Source of the DNA: JANXYW01 sp031400455
Lineage (GTDB): Bacteria; Chloroflexota; Dehalococcoidia; DSTF01; JACRBR01
Assembly (NCBI GenBank): GCA_031400455.1
Contig: JANNPX010000038.1
Coordinates: 1 to 64,000 of the forward strand
Direction of reading: 5' to 3'
Length of the DNA stretch: 64,000 nucleotides
Numbering within the stretch: position 1 is the first letter of the stretch; every line of letters begins with the position of its first letter. The notes beneath the pieces were generated by a model. It saw nothing but the letters and a program-made list of their open reading frames with translations, searched no databases and was not told the DNA's origin. Position numbers and translations under genes: made by a program. Below, one piece after another: positions 1-7,138 of the stretch.

Positions 1-393
1 AACGCACAGCTCATCGCGATGCGCGACCACCTGCTAGATGAGGTCCCGAAGCGCGTGCCGGACACGATCGTCACCGGCCCACTCGACCGCACCCGCCGCC
101 TGCCGAATAGTGCGAGCTTCGCGTTCCAGCACGTCGAGGGCGAAGCAATCCTGCTCCAACTCGACCTGCAAGGGATCGCCGCCAGCAGCGGCAGCGCCTG
201 CACCACAGCCTCGCTCGAACCGTCGCACGTGCTCACCGCCATGCACGTGCCGGAGTCCTACCTGCGCGGCAGCCTCCGCCTCACGCTCGGCACCGACAAC
301 GCCATGGCCGACGTAGAAACGCTGCTCGAAATGCTGCCGCCCGCCGTCGCCCGCATCCGCGCACTACAACCCGCCCCCGGCCGCATCGCGTGA
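1..393 (+). CDS. Cysteine desulfurase (NifS/IscS family), C-terminal part
   Basis: The reading frame is open from the first base of the window, so only the C-terminal 130 residues are present. It contains the loop SSGSACTTAS, in which the Cys is the persulfide-forming catalytic residue of class V PLP-dependent cysteine desulfurases, followed by the usual RGSLRLTLG strand and a terminal helix. The family removes sulfur from cysteine for Fe-S cluster and thionucleoside synthesis. The PLP lysine lies upstream of the window. The subtype (IscS, SufS or NifS) cannot be decided from this fragment. The stop codon overlaps the GTG start of the next small gene, so the two may be co-transcribed. Confidence 0.9.
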   Translation, partial: NAQLIAMRDHLLDEVPKRVPDTIVTGPLDRTRRLPNSASFAFQHVEGEAILLQLDLQGIAASSGSACTTASLEPSHVLTAMHVPESYLRGSLRLTLGTDNAMADVETLLEMLPPAVARIRALQPAPGRIA

Positions 394-548
394 TCGCCAA
401 GATGACGCTCGAAGAGATTGGCACGGACGTCGAGCGGCTCAAGAAGGATCCGTGCATTCTCGCGATGATCGAGGAAGCGCGCGATCCAGCGAACGCTCGT
501 GACGTTGTGCGATGGGAGGATTTGAAGCGCGAGCATGCCGGACGTTGA
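390..548 (+). CDS. Small antitoxin-like protein (52 aa)
   Basis: A 52-residue reading frame starts at GTG 390, overlapping the desulfurase stop. It has an N-terminal stretch MTLEEIGTDVERLKKDP, an acidic helix and a C-terminal RDVVRWEDLKREHAGR. A short C-terminal tail of the form VVxWEDLK is common in RelB/Phd-type antitoxins of type II toxin-antitoxin pairs, and the next frame begins inside this gene as toxin genes often do. The family assignment rests on this resemblance and the arrangement only. It could also be an orphan regulator, because the following toxin-like frame is broken. Confidence 0.45.
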   Translation: MIAKMTLEEIGTDVERLKKDPCILAMIEEARDPANARDVVRWEDLKREHAGR

Positions 549-741
549 TGTCCTGCTGTGCTCCGCAGCGCGCGCGTTTTACGACGACATCGCCACCCCG
601 CAGAACAGCTAGCAGGGTGCTGAAGAAGTACCCGCAGAGCTTCAGGTCCGCCCTGACGGATGCTCGCGCCGGTTCACCACCCGGCGCATTAGTCTTGCGA
701 TCGAGGATCGAGGAGAGGTCTTCGGCGCCCTGTTAGCGTCT
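535..741 (+). pseudogene. Possible degraded RelE-like toxin remnant
   Basis: An ATG at 535 overlaps the end of the antitoxin-like gene and encodes MPDVDVLLCSAARAFYDD before an in-frame TAG at 610-612. The same frame then stays open and ends in a stretch resembling the last strands of RelE-type toxins (RRISLAIEDRGEVFGALLAS). A neighbouring frame holds a helix-like RVLKKYPQSF segment, so a frameshift or internal deletion is also possible. I infer a decayed partner toxin. The similarity is weak and a chance frame cannot be excluded. Confidence 0.3.
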
Positions 742-744
742 GCG

Positions 745-1836
745 CTACGACCACCCCATCGCGCGCTCGATCGACTCAAGATCGCCCGCCACGTGGTGGA
801 TCGCCGGCTCCGTCTTCAGCGCCGTCTCCGGATCCTTCAGGCCGTTGCCGGTGATGATGCACACCACCGTCTTGCCGGCGAAGCTCGTGCCCGCGGCTGC
901 CTGCTTCAGTAGACCGGCCACACCCGCCGCCGATGCCGGCTCGCAGAAGATGCCCTCTTCCCGCCCCAGCCGGCCGTACGCAGCGAGAATCTCGTCGTCC
1001 GTCACGGCTTCGATGCCGCCGCCCGATTCGTCGCGCGCGGCAATCGCGGACTTCCACGATGCGGGATTGCCGATGCGGATCGCCGACGCGATCGTGTGCG
1101 GATGCTCGACGGGCGCTCCCCGCACCAGCGGCGCGGCGCCCGCGGCCTGGAATCCCAGCATGCGCGGGCGTTTGCTCGTGCGCTCCCGGTGGTGATACTC
1201 GACGAAGCCTCGCCAGTACGCCGTGATGTTCCCCGCATTGCCGACAGGCAGCGCCAGCACATCCGGCGCGTCGCCCAGCGCGTCCGCGATCTCGAACGCC
1301 GCCGTCTTCTGGCCTTCGATGCGAAACGGGTTGACGGAGTTCACCAGCGCGATCGGGTGCTTGTCCGTGATCTCGCGCGCGACGCGCAGCGCCGCATCGA
1401 AGTTCCCGCTCACGGCGATGATCTCCGCGCCGTACACAGCGCTCTGCGCCAGTTTGCCGCGCGCGATGTTCCCGTCCGGCACGACGACATACACCGCAAG
1501 CCCGTAACGCCCCGCGTACGCCGCCGCCGACGCGCTCGTGTTGCCGGTGGAGGCGCACATGATCGCCTTCGCGCCGCCCTCGATCGCCTTCGCGACGGCG
1601 ACCACCATGCCACGATCCTTGAACGATCCCGTCGGGTTGCAGCTCTCGAGCTTGAAGTACAGTTCGTCGCAGCCGATGTCACGCACGATGTGCGTCGACC
1701 GCACGAGCGGCGTGTCGCCCTCGCCGAGCGAGATCATCGGCGTCGCGTCGGTGATCGGCAGGTGCTCTGCGAAACGAAGCAGCACACCGCGGTTCGGCGC
1801 ATCGCCGTGCGCGCGCTGCGCCGTCTCCGCCGTCAT
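745..1836 (-). CDS. thrC: Threonine synthase
   Basis: Fold-type II PLP enzyme converting O-phosphohomoserine to threonine, the last step of threonine synthesis. The protein has 363 residues, usual for the short bacterial/archaeal ThrC class. The N-terminal substrate signature EGDTPLVRS (about 39-47) is followed by NPTGSFKDRG with the PLP-binding Lys at residue 73, then the ASTGNTSAS phosphate-binding loop. Its ATG lies in a 4-bp ATGA overlap with the coiled-coil gene upstream, which in turn overlaps hom. Homoserine dehydrogenase and threonine synthase are therefore in one transcription unit. No homoserine kinase gene (thrB) is in the window. Confidence 0.95.
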   Translation of the reverse strand: MTAETAQRAHGDAPNRGVLLRFAEHLPITDATPMISLGEGDTPLVRSTHIVRDIGCDELYFKLESCNPTGSFKDRGMVVAVAKAIEGGAKAIMCASTGNTSASAAAYAGRYGLAVYVVVPDGNIARGKLAQSAVYGAEIIAVSGNFDAALRVAREITDKHPIALVNSVNPFRIEGQKTAAFEIADALGDAPDVLALPVGNAGNITAYWRGFVEYHHRERTSKRPRMLGFQAAGAAPLVRGAPVEHPHTIASAIRIGNPASWKSAIAARDESGGGIEAVTDDEILAAYGRLGREEGIFCEPASAAGVAGLLKQAAAGTSFAGKTVVCIITGNGLKDPETALKTEPAIHHVAGDLESIERAMGWS

Positions 1837-2858
1837 TCGTCCTCGTTCTTCAGCTGACTTGCCTGCAGGCGAAGTTCCTTCACCTGCCGCTCCGTCTCTT
1901 CGACTTCGCGGCGCTTCATCCGCTCGAGCGTCTGGTTCAGCTTGAGCAGCTGCTCGGTCAGCGTGCGCCGGTAGTCGAGCGTCGACGAATGGATGTGGTC
2001 GATGCGGCCGTCCTGCGCCTTCACTCGCGCGTCCACGTGCACCGAGAACTCCTCTTCGCGTTCCAGGCGGCCGTGCGCATCTTCGAGCGACTCCTCGGCG
2101 CGCGATGTCCGATCCTCCAGCCGCTGCCGCTCCGCCCGCAAGAGTTCAACCCGCTCCGCCAGCAGCGGCAGCACGCGGTACTCCTCTTGCTGCGTATGCA
2201 TCTCCGTCTCCAGCCGCGCCGCCACTTCGTGCCCCAGCCGCGCGCGCTCGGCCAGCACGTCGTCCTCGCGGCGCAGCGCCCGGATCGCCTGCTCGATCTC
2301 CGAGTGCGCCTGCTCCATCCGGTTCACCGCATCGAGGTTGCGCCCCGTCTTGCTCTCGACCGCTTCGAGCCGCTGACCGAGCGATTGCGCCAGCAGATGC
2401 GATCGCGAGATCTCGTCCTGAAACCGTCGCGCCGCCTCATCCACCGTCGCTTGCCGCTCGGTCAGACCCTCCGTACGCCGCTCCAGATCCTGCAGGCGGC
2501 GATACGAGTCGTTCTTCTCCGCTTGGTCGCGCCCGCGCTCCTCGCTGGTCACGCGCTCCAGCATTTCGAACTTCGTATCGATCAGCACTTCGGCGTCCTG
2601 AATGCGCTCCATCAGCCCGGAGAGCTGGCGCAGCTGCTCCTGCATCGACGGCAATCCGATCGTCTTCGCGCCGATCTCCCGCAGCCGCGTCTCGGCGTCA
2701 CGAAGTTTCTCGTTGACGTCCAGCGTCGCTGCCTGCACTTGATCGTTCTGCTGCTGCATCCGCACGACGGCGGTCTTGAGCTGCGTCACCTGGTCTTGCA
2801 GCCAGCTCACCGCGTCTATGCCGCTGCGCGCCTCGCTCTGCGGATCGTTCATCGTCAT
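1833..2858 (-). CDS. Long coiled-coil protein of unknown function (341 aa)
   Basis: Almost the whole protein is charged heptad-like helix rich in E, R, Q and L (for example TRLREIGAKTIGLPSMQEQL and ALRREDDVLAERARLGHEVA), with no signal peptide or membrane segment. This is typical of a cytoplasmic, self-associating coiled coil and resembles parts of SMC-like or septum-site proteins, but I recognise no family. It overlaps hom upstream and thrC downstream by 4 bp at each side, so translation is probably coupled. Nothing in threonine synthesis requires such a protein. Its position may be lineage-specific. A second Met two codons later (2852) is an alternative start. Confidence 0.8.
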   Translation of the reverse strand: MTMNDPQSEARSGIDAVSWLQDQVTQLKTAVVRMQQQNDQVQAATLDVNEKLRDAETRLREIGAKTIGLPSMQEQLRQLSGLMERIQDAEVLIDTKFEMLERVTSEERGRDQAEKNDSYRRLQDLERRTEGLTERQATVDEAARRFQDEISRSHLLAQSLGQRLEAVESKTGRNLDAVNRMEQAHSEIEQAIRALRREDDVLAERARLGHEVAARLETEMHTQQEEYRVLPLLAERVELLRAERQRLEDRTSRAEESLEDAHGRLEREEEFSVHVDARVKAQDGRIDHIHSSTLDYRRTLTEQLLKLNQTLERMKRREVEETERQVKELRLQASQLKNEDE

Positions 2859-4153
2859 GGCATCACCCGTAGCATCTGATCGACCCCGGAAACGCCGGCG
2901 ACATCCCGGAGGTGCGCCAGCGCCCGCTGCAGATCGGCTTCCCGCGCCTCGTGCGTCATGATAACGATCTCGGCTGCCTCGTGTCCGTCAACTTCCTTCT
3001 GAATCACCGACGCGATGCTGATCCCGCACTCACTCAACACCCCGGCGACGCGCGCCAGCACCCCCGGCTTGTCAACCACACCGATGCGGACGTAGTACCG
3101 GCTCCGGACGTCCTCCATCGACATCACCCGCAACCCTGTGTCGCGCCGCGAAGAGTATGGCCAGTACACCTTGTTGCTGATGCTCACCGCCGCATCCAGC
3201 GCGTCCGCCACCACCGCCGATGTCGTCGGCAGCGATCCGGCGCCCGGCCCCTGGAACAGCACCCGATTCATCAGGTCGCCCTCGATCTCCACGGCGTTCA
3301 ACGCGCCGTCGACGCTCGCCAGTAGCTGATCGTTCGGCACCAGCGCGGGATGCACCCGGAGCTGCACCTGCTCGCCCTGTTTGCGGCCGATCGCCAGCAG
3401 CTTAATCGCGTATCCAAGGTCGCGGGCGTACACGAAGTCCCGTTCGCCCAGCTTCGTGATCCCCTCACGATAGATATCGTCCGGGTGCACATCCATGTGG
3501 AACGCGAGCGTAGCGAGGACGCACAGCTTGTACGTCGCGTCGATGCCTTCGACGTCGTTCGTCGGATCGGCCTCCGCGAAGCCGAGCGCCTGCGCACCAG
3601 CCAGCGCGTCCGCGAACGTGCCGCCGCCCTTGCTCATCGAACTGAGGATGTAGTTCGTCGTGCCGTTGATGATGGCCGTCACGCCGACGATGTCGTTCGC
3701 CAGCAGGTCGCGCTTCAGCGGGGCGATGATCGGAATGCCGCCGCCCACGCTCGCTTCGTACAGCAGGTCGACGTTATGCTCGCGCGCCAGCGACAACAGT
3801 TCCGCGCCGTGCTTCGCCATCACTTCCTTGTTGCCGGTGACGACGAACTTCCCCGCGCTCAGCGCCTGGCGCAAATAGCTGTACGCCGGCTCCTCCGCGC
3901 CCATCACTTCTATGATCAGCTCGATGTCAGGATCTGTGAGCAGATCCTCCGCGCGCGTCGTGATCAGTGCCGGATCGAACGCGAAGTCGCGCGCCTTGGA
4001 GGGATCGCGCACGAGCGCCCGCCGGACCACCAGCGGGCGGCCAATCTGGCGCTCGTAGACTGCTGCCTTCTCGTGCAGGATGCGCGCGACGCCGCTGCCG
4101 ACGACGCCGAGGCCCATCAGGCCAACGCCTATCGCGCGCGGCTCACTGCCCAT
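2855..4153 (-). CDS. hom: Homoserine dehydrogenase with C-terminal ACT domain
   Basis: NAD(P)-dependent reduction of aspartate semialdehyde to homoserine, the branch point to threonine and methionine. The 432-residue length fits the monofunctional family. A Rossmann motif GLGVVGSG lies near residues 14-21, the catalytic region includes GGGIPIIAPLK and GTTNYILSSM, and an ACT regulatory domain occupies about residues 353-432 (YYVRIGVVDKPGVLARVAG), which in this family gives threonine feedback inhibition. The start overlaps the end of the foldase gene by 11 bp and the stop overlaps the coiled-coil gene by 4 bp. Confidence 0.95.
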   Translation of the reverse strand: MGSEPRAIGVGLMGLGVVGSGVARILHEKAAVYERQIGRPLVVRRALVRDPSKARDFAFDPALITTRAEDLLTDPDIELIIEVMGAEEPAYSYLRQALSAGKFVVTGNKEVMAKHGAELLSLAREHNVDLLYEASVGGGIPIIAPLKRDLLANDIVGVTAIINGTTNYILSSMSKGGGTFADALAGAQALGFAEADPTNDVEGIDATYKLCVLATLAFHMDVHPDDIYREGITKLGERDFVYARDLGYAIKLLAIGRKQGEQVQLRVHPALVPNDQLLASVDGALNAVEIEGDLMNRVLFQGPGAGSLPTTSAVVADALDAAVSISNKVYWPYSSRRDTGLRVMSMEDVRSRYYVRIGVVDKPGVLARVAGVLSECGISIASVIQKEVDGHEAAEIVIMTHEAREADLQRALAHLRDVAGVSGVDQMLRVMP

Positions 4154-5459
4154 TGGTACCGGGCGCCACGGGCGCCGATGGCGCTACCGGCGTCGACTCG
4201 GAATCCGCCGCCGCGGTCGCCTCGCCCGCCGGCGTCGTTTCCGCGCCCGGCGTGGTGTCTGGAGCGGGAGTCGCATCCGCCGCGGGCGTTCCAGCGCTCG
4301 CCGTCAATCCTGCGACTGCGGTCTGGCGTGCCTCGTCGGCTCGCTTCTGATCTTCCTGCTGTTTGCGCTGCTGCTCTGCCAGCTTCGGTCCGGCGTCCTC
4401 AATGACCGAAAGGAGCGCGTCGCTCAGCGCCTGCCCTTCCCAATCGCGCTTGATCTTGCCCTGGCCCAGCAACTCGTCTTGCGTGCTCTGCAGCCAGTCC
4501 GCCAGCCGCTGGCTCGCGATCGCCGGCTTCTCACTCTCTTGCGTCGGCTGCTCCGAGCGGTCAACGATCCGCACGACGTAGTACGTCGGACTCGTCGTGT
4601 TCCCCGACGACAGCGGCGCGCTCAGCACGCCGATCTCGCCCGAGAACGCGTAGTCATCGTACGTGGCGTTGAACGACCCCTTCGGCCCGTACTCGTGCAG
4701 TCCGCCCGTCGTTTGTACGTCGGCTTCGCGCGAGACCGACTTCGCGACCGTCGCGAACTCTTCGCCGCCGTTGATCAGATCGATCGCCTGCTTGGCTGCT
4801 TCTTCCGTCTGCGTCGAGATCACTTCGAGCTTGGCCTGCAGTGTGGTCGCCGGCGCTTCCGCCTTGAACTTGTCCTGGATCTTCCTCGTCAGAGCTTCCG
4901 CGCGGACGAGGCGCCGCAGTTCGGCCTCGGTCAGTCCCGTCTTGTTCAGCTCGTTGCGCAGACCGTCCGCGTATGTCCGCTGATCTGCCTCCGCCGACAC
5001 GACGATCCGTTCGCGGAACGCGACGTCGAACTCTTCTTGCGTGAGCGTGATGCCCAGCTTGCTTTCAGCCTGCGTGATCGTCGTCAGTTCGTTCAGCAGC
5101 GTCTGGTACGCCGCCTCCGGCAGGATCTCCAGGCCGCTCTGGGTCTGATAGTTGGTGTTGGAGAGAAACTCGGACGCCATGCGGCGCTTCATCGCCTCGT
5201 ATGACACGGTGATGCCATCCACAGCCAGCACCGTACGGTGCCGCGGGCGGACGACGGAATACCAGTAGCCGAAGATGAGGAACGCCGCCGCGATCACCAT
5301 CACCGCCGCGACGATGCCGTACAGCAGCAACTTGGCCGACTGCTCTGAATCGAGATTCAGTCCGGAGCGCTTCCCATGCCCACCACGGGGCGCGGGCTTC
5401 TTCGCGCCGCCCTTGCCGTCTGGCCTCTGTGTCCGCTTCGATGTTCCGTCGTTCGCCAT
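4143..5459 (-). CDS. Membrane-anchored parvulin-type peptidyl-prolyl isomerase (PrsA/SurA-like)
   Basis: A basic N-terminus is followed by one membrane helix (LLLYGIVAAVMVIAAAFLIF, about residues 43-62), a SurA_N-like helical domain and a PpiC-type rotamase domain (TTGGLHEYGPKGSF and YYVVRIVDR are typical). The last 70 residues are a low-complexity A/T/P tail. The protein should act outside the membrane as a folding factor for secreted proteins, a plausible need given the many exported proteins in this window. I chose ATG 5459 because GGAG lies about 6 nt upstream. An in-frame ATG at 5492 lacks this. The stop overlaps hom by 11 bp. Confidence 0.88.
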   Translation of the reverse strand: MANDGTSKRTQRPDGKGGAKKPAPRGGHGKRSGLNLDSEQSAKLLLYGIVAAVMVIAAAFLIFGYWYSVVRPRHRTVLAVDGITVSYEAMKRRMASEFLSNTNYQTQSGLEILPEAAYQTLLNELTTITQAESKLGITLTQEEFDVAFRERIVVSAEADQRTYADGLRNELNKTGLTEAELRRLVRAEALTRKIQDKFKAEAPATTLQAKLEVISTQTEEAAKQAIDLINGGEEFATVAKSVSREADVQTTGGLHEYGPKGSFNATYDDYAFSGEIGVLSAPLSSGNTTSPTYYVVRIVDRSEQPTQESEKPAIASQRLADWLQSTQDELLGQGKIKRDWEGQALSDALLSVIEDAGPKLAEQQRKQQEDQKRADEARQTAVAGLTASAGTPAADATPAPDTTPGAETTPAGEATAAADSESTPVAPSAPVAPGTNGQ

Positions 5460-5574
5460 CGACTCCAACCCCTTGCGATCCGGCGGCAGCATGGCTGCCG
5501 CATCGGGATGCCGTCATCGACGCACCCGCGCGTGCGTGCCCGGTGCTCCACCGGCAATCCGTTCCCGTCAGCCT

Positions 5575-5598
5575 GTAGGGGCACGCGGTGGCGTGCCT
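5575..5598. repeat. Dispersed GTAGGGGC palindrome, copy 1
   Basis: GTAGGGGCACGC, a GGTG loop and GCGTGCC form a small hairpin in the gap between rpsR and the foldase gene. The same design (GTAGGGG, short variable inverted repeat, GCCC) recurs at 7051, 21875, 25869, 25937 and 25986, and in weaker form at 56857. It may act as an mRNA-end hairpin, because nearly all copies lie in gaps downstream or between genes. Confidence 0.7.
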
Positions 5599-5626
5599 GC
5601 ACGCGAGGGCGTGCCCTGAGAGACGA

Positions 5627-6016
5627 TCACCCCGAAGCGGTGTATGGCAACAGCGCCAGGTGCCGCGCCCGCTTGATCGCGACCGTCAGCCGGCGCTGAT
5701 GCCGCGCGCACGTGCCCGTCTTGCGCCGCGGCTCGATCTTGCCACGCTCCGAGAGGAAGCGGCGCAGCTTGCCGCCGTCCTTGTAGTCGACCTTGTCGAT
5801 CTTGTCCACGCAGAACGTGCAGACCTTCCGGCGCGAGCCGAATCGGCCGCGCCCTCCTCCGCCGCCACCACCACCACCGCCGCCACCGGGGCGGCGTCCA
5901 AACCCGCCGGATCGCTCCTCGGACCGGCCCGGACCATCCGGGCGGGGCGACGAATACTCCGCGGGTGCGGACGTCGCCGGAGCGCTCTGTTCGCTTTCGC
6001 TTACCTCATTGGTCAA
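5627..6016 (-). CDS. rpsR: 30S ribosomal protein bS18 with Gly-rich N-terminal extension
   Basis: The last 70 residues are canonical bS18: a CTFC pair, then FLSERGKIEPRRKTGTCARH and QRRLTVAIKRARHLALLPYT. The protein is 129 residues against the usual 70-90 because of a roughly 55-residue N-terminal extension rich in S, P and E, ending in a run of about 12 glycines. bS18 pairs with bS6 on the 30S platform, and the gene sits in the conserved order rpsF-ssb-rpsR. The extension is likely disordered. A similar glycine run ends the SSB core just upstream. Confidence 0.95.
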   Translation of the reverse strand: MTNEVSESEQSAPATSAPAEYSSPRPDGPGRSEERSGGFGRRPGGGGGGGGGGGGRGRFGSRRKVCTFCVDKIDKVDYKDGGKLRRFLSERGKIEPRRKTGTCARHQRRLTVAIKRARHLALLPYTASG

Positions 6017-6055
6017 TGGTTCCTCCGATAACTTCCGGACATCGACGTCCGCTGA

Positions 6056-6490
6056 TTACTCAAATGGCAGATCGTCCGGGTCCACCGGCGGCCCGCCGGA
6101 TGATCCCGAATCGTCGAAGCGTTCTGCGCGCGCTGCCCCGCCGCCACCACCACCGCCGCCCGGACTCCCGAGAAAGAGCACGTTCGACGCGATCACTTCC
6201 GTGCGATAGCGCTTCTGTCCGTCCTGCCCCTCGTACGATCGCGTGTGCAGTCTCCCCTCGACGTACGCCTGCCGGCCCTTCTGCAGGAACTGGCTGCACA
6301 ACTCCGCCGTCTTTTCCCAGGCGACGATGTCCACCCAGTCCGTCTCTTCGCGACGCTCGCCATCCGCCGCGTTATACGTCCGGTTGCACGCGAGCGTGAA
6401 CGTCGTCACGGCCTTCCCGTTCGCTGTGTAGCGCATCTCGGGATCCTTGCCGAGGTTGCCGATGAGCATCACCTTGTTCAAGCTGGCCAT
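6056..6490 (-). CDS. ssb: Single-stranded DNA-binding protein
   Basis: An N-terminal OB fold is clear: MASLNKVMLIGNLGKDPEMR, TDWVDIVAWEKTAELC and QKGRQAYVEGRLHTRSYEGQ are hallmark SSB segments. A glycine-rich linker (about 111-118) leads to an acidic tail ending DDLPFE, the conserved tip that recruits replication and repair proteins. The 144-residue length is normal. It lies between rpsF and rpsR, 66 nt after the former and 39 nt before the latter, the classic bacterial order. Confidence 0.97.
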   Translation of the reverse strand: MASLNKVMLIGNLGKDPEMRYTANGKAVTTFTLACNRTYNAADGERREETDWVDIVAWEKTAELCSQFLQKGRQAYVEGRLHTRSYEGQDGQKRYRTEVIASNVLFLGSPGGGGGGGGAARAERFDDSGSSGGPPVDPDDLPFE

Positions 6491-6556
6491 GGATATCCCT
6501 CTCGCTGGCTACTCGGTCGCCCGGATCCGTGAACGGGCTTTTCAGCCCGCCTCGGC

Positions 6557-6850
6557 CTAGTCCACTTCATCCTTACGAATAAGCAGGTGCCGCAGAATCT
6601 CTTCCGAGATCGCAAACCCGCTCTCCAACTCGTGAGTGCGCGCCGGATCGAGCTTGATCTGGCTCAGCACGTAGTTCCCTTCCGTGCGCCGGTTGATCGG
6701 GTACGCCAGACGGCGTCGCCCCCACGGCAGTGTCTCGATGATCTCGCCGCCCCTGCTGGTCACGGCCGCCGACACGCGCTCGATCGCCGCCGGTACATCC
6801 TCTTCGACGATCTCGGGGTCGATAACGACCACCAGTTCATAATCCTGCAC
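6557..6850 (-). CDS. rpsF: 30S ribosomal protein bS6
   Basis: A 97-residue protein opening QDYELVVVIDPEIVEEDVPA and containing TLPWGRRRLAYPINRRTEGN, both typical of bS6, which binds bS18 on the small subunit. The frame stays open 39 codons further upstream, but that part resembles no ribosomal protein. GTG 6850 is chosen because GGAGG sits 7 nt before it and the protein then has the standard N-terminus. It is the first gene of rpsF-ssb-rpsR, behind a strong promoter and a leader hairpin. Confidence 0.95.
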   Translation of the reverse strand: MQDYELVVVIDPEIVEEDVPAAIERVSAAVTSRGGEIIETLPWGRRRLAYPINRRTEGNYVLSQIKLDPARTHELESGFAISEEILRHLLIRKDEVD

Positions 6851-6883
6851 GTCCAACCTCCGAATACGCGCCTCAAAGCAAAT

Positions 6884-6918
6884 CGCCCGCGCACTCCGCG
6901 TATCGCGGAGGCCGGGCG
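6884..6918 (-). promoter_or_regulatory. rpsF leader hairpin, possible S6:S18 autoregulatory site
   Basis: In the 5' leader of rpsF, a two-part hairpin has an outer stem CGCCCG/CGGGCG, an asymmetric internal loop and an inner stem CTCCGCG/CGCGGAG. The bS6:bS18 complex is known to repress this operon through leader structures in other bacteria. Whether this hairpin has the required CCG-bulge geometry is inferred, not shown. Confidence 0.4.
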
Positions 6919-6951
6919 GAGCACACAGCATCCGCTGTTCGAGCGCAAGCA

Positions 6952-6980
6952 AGTATAAGTACACCACCCAACCAAGTCAA
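6952..6980 (-). promoter_or_regulatory. Sigma-70-type promoter of rpsF-ssb-rpsR
   Basis: On the minus strand TTGACT (6975-6980) and TATACT (6952-6957) are separated by 17 nt, about 100 nt before the rpsF start. Both hexamers match the consensus at 5 of 6 positions. No other convincing promoter precedes the downstream foldase-hom-thrC genes, so some of their transcription may start here. Confidence 0.7.
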
Positions 6981-7050
6981 CGAACAGACCCCGTCCCGCA
7001 CTCGCCCCCGATGTCAACAACCATCACCAACCCGCGGCGCAACCCTCCGC

Positions 7051-7074
7051 GTAGGGGCACTCCGTAGAGTGCCC
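7051..7074. repeat. Dispersed GTAGGGGC palindrome, copy 2
   Basis: The stem GGGCACTC/GAGTGCCC around CCGTAGA-type loop bases, with GTAG at the outer edge, lies in the gap between the helicase gene and the rpsF promoter. Its 24 bases are identical, in opposite orientation, to the copy at 25937-25960. Confidence 0.75.
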
Positions 7075-7138
7075 TCCCCGCACCAGCACTCGCCCAAGAT
7101 TCGCGCCACAACGGCTCAACGCATGCAGACGCCGCCGA

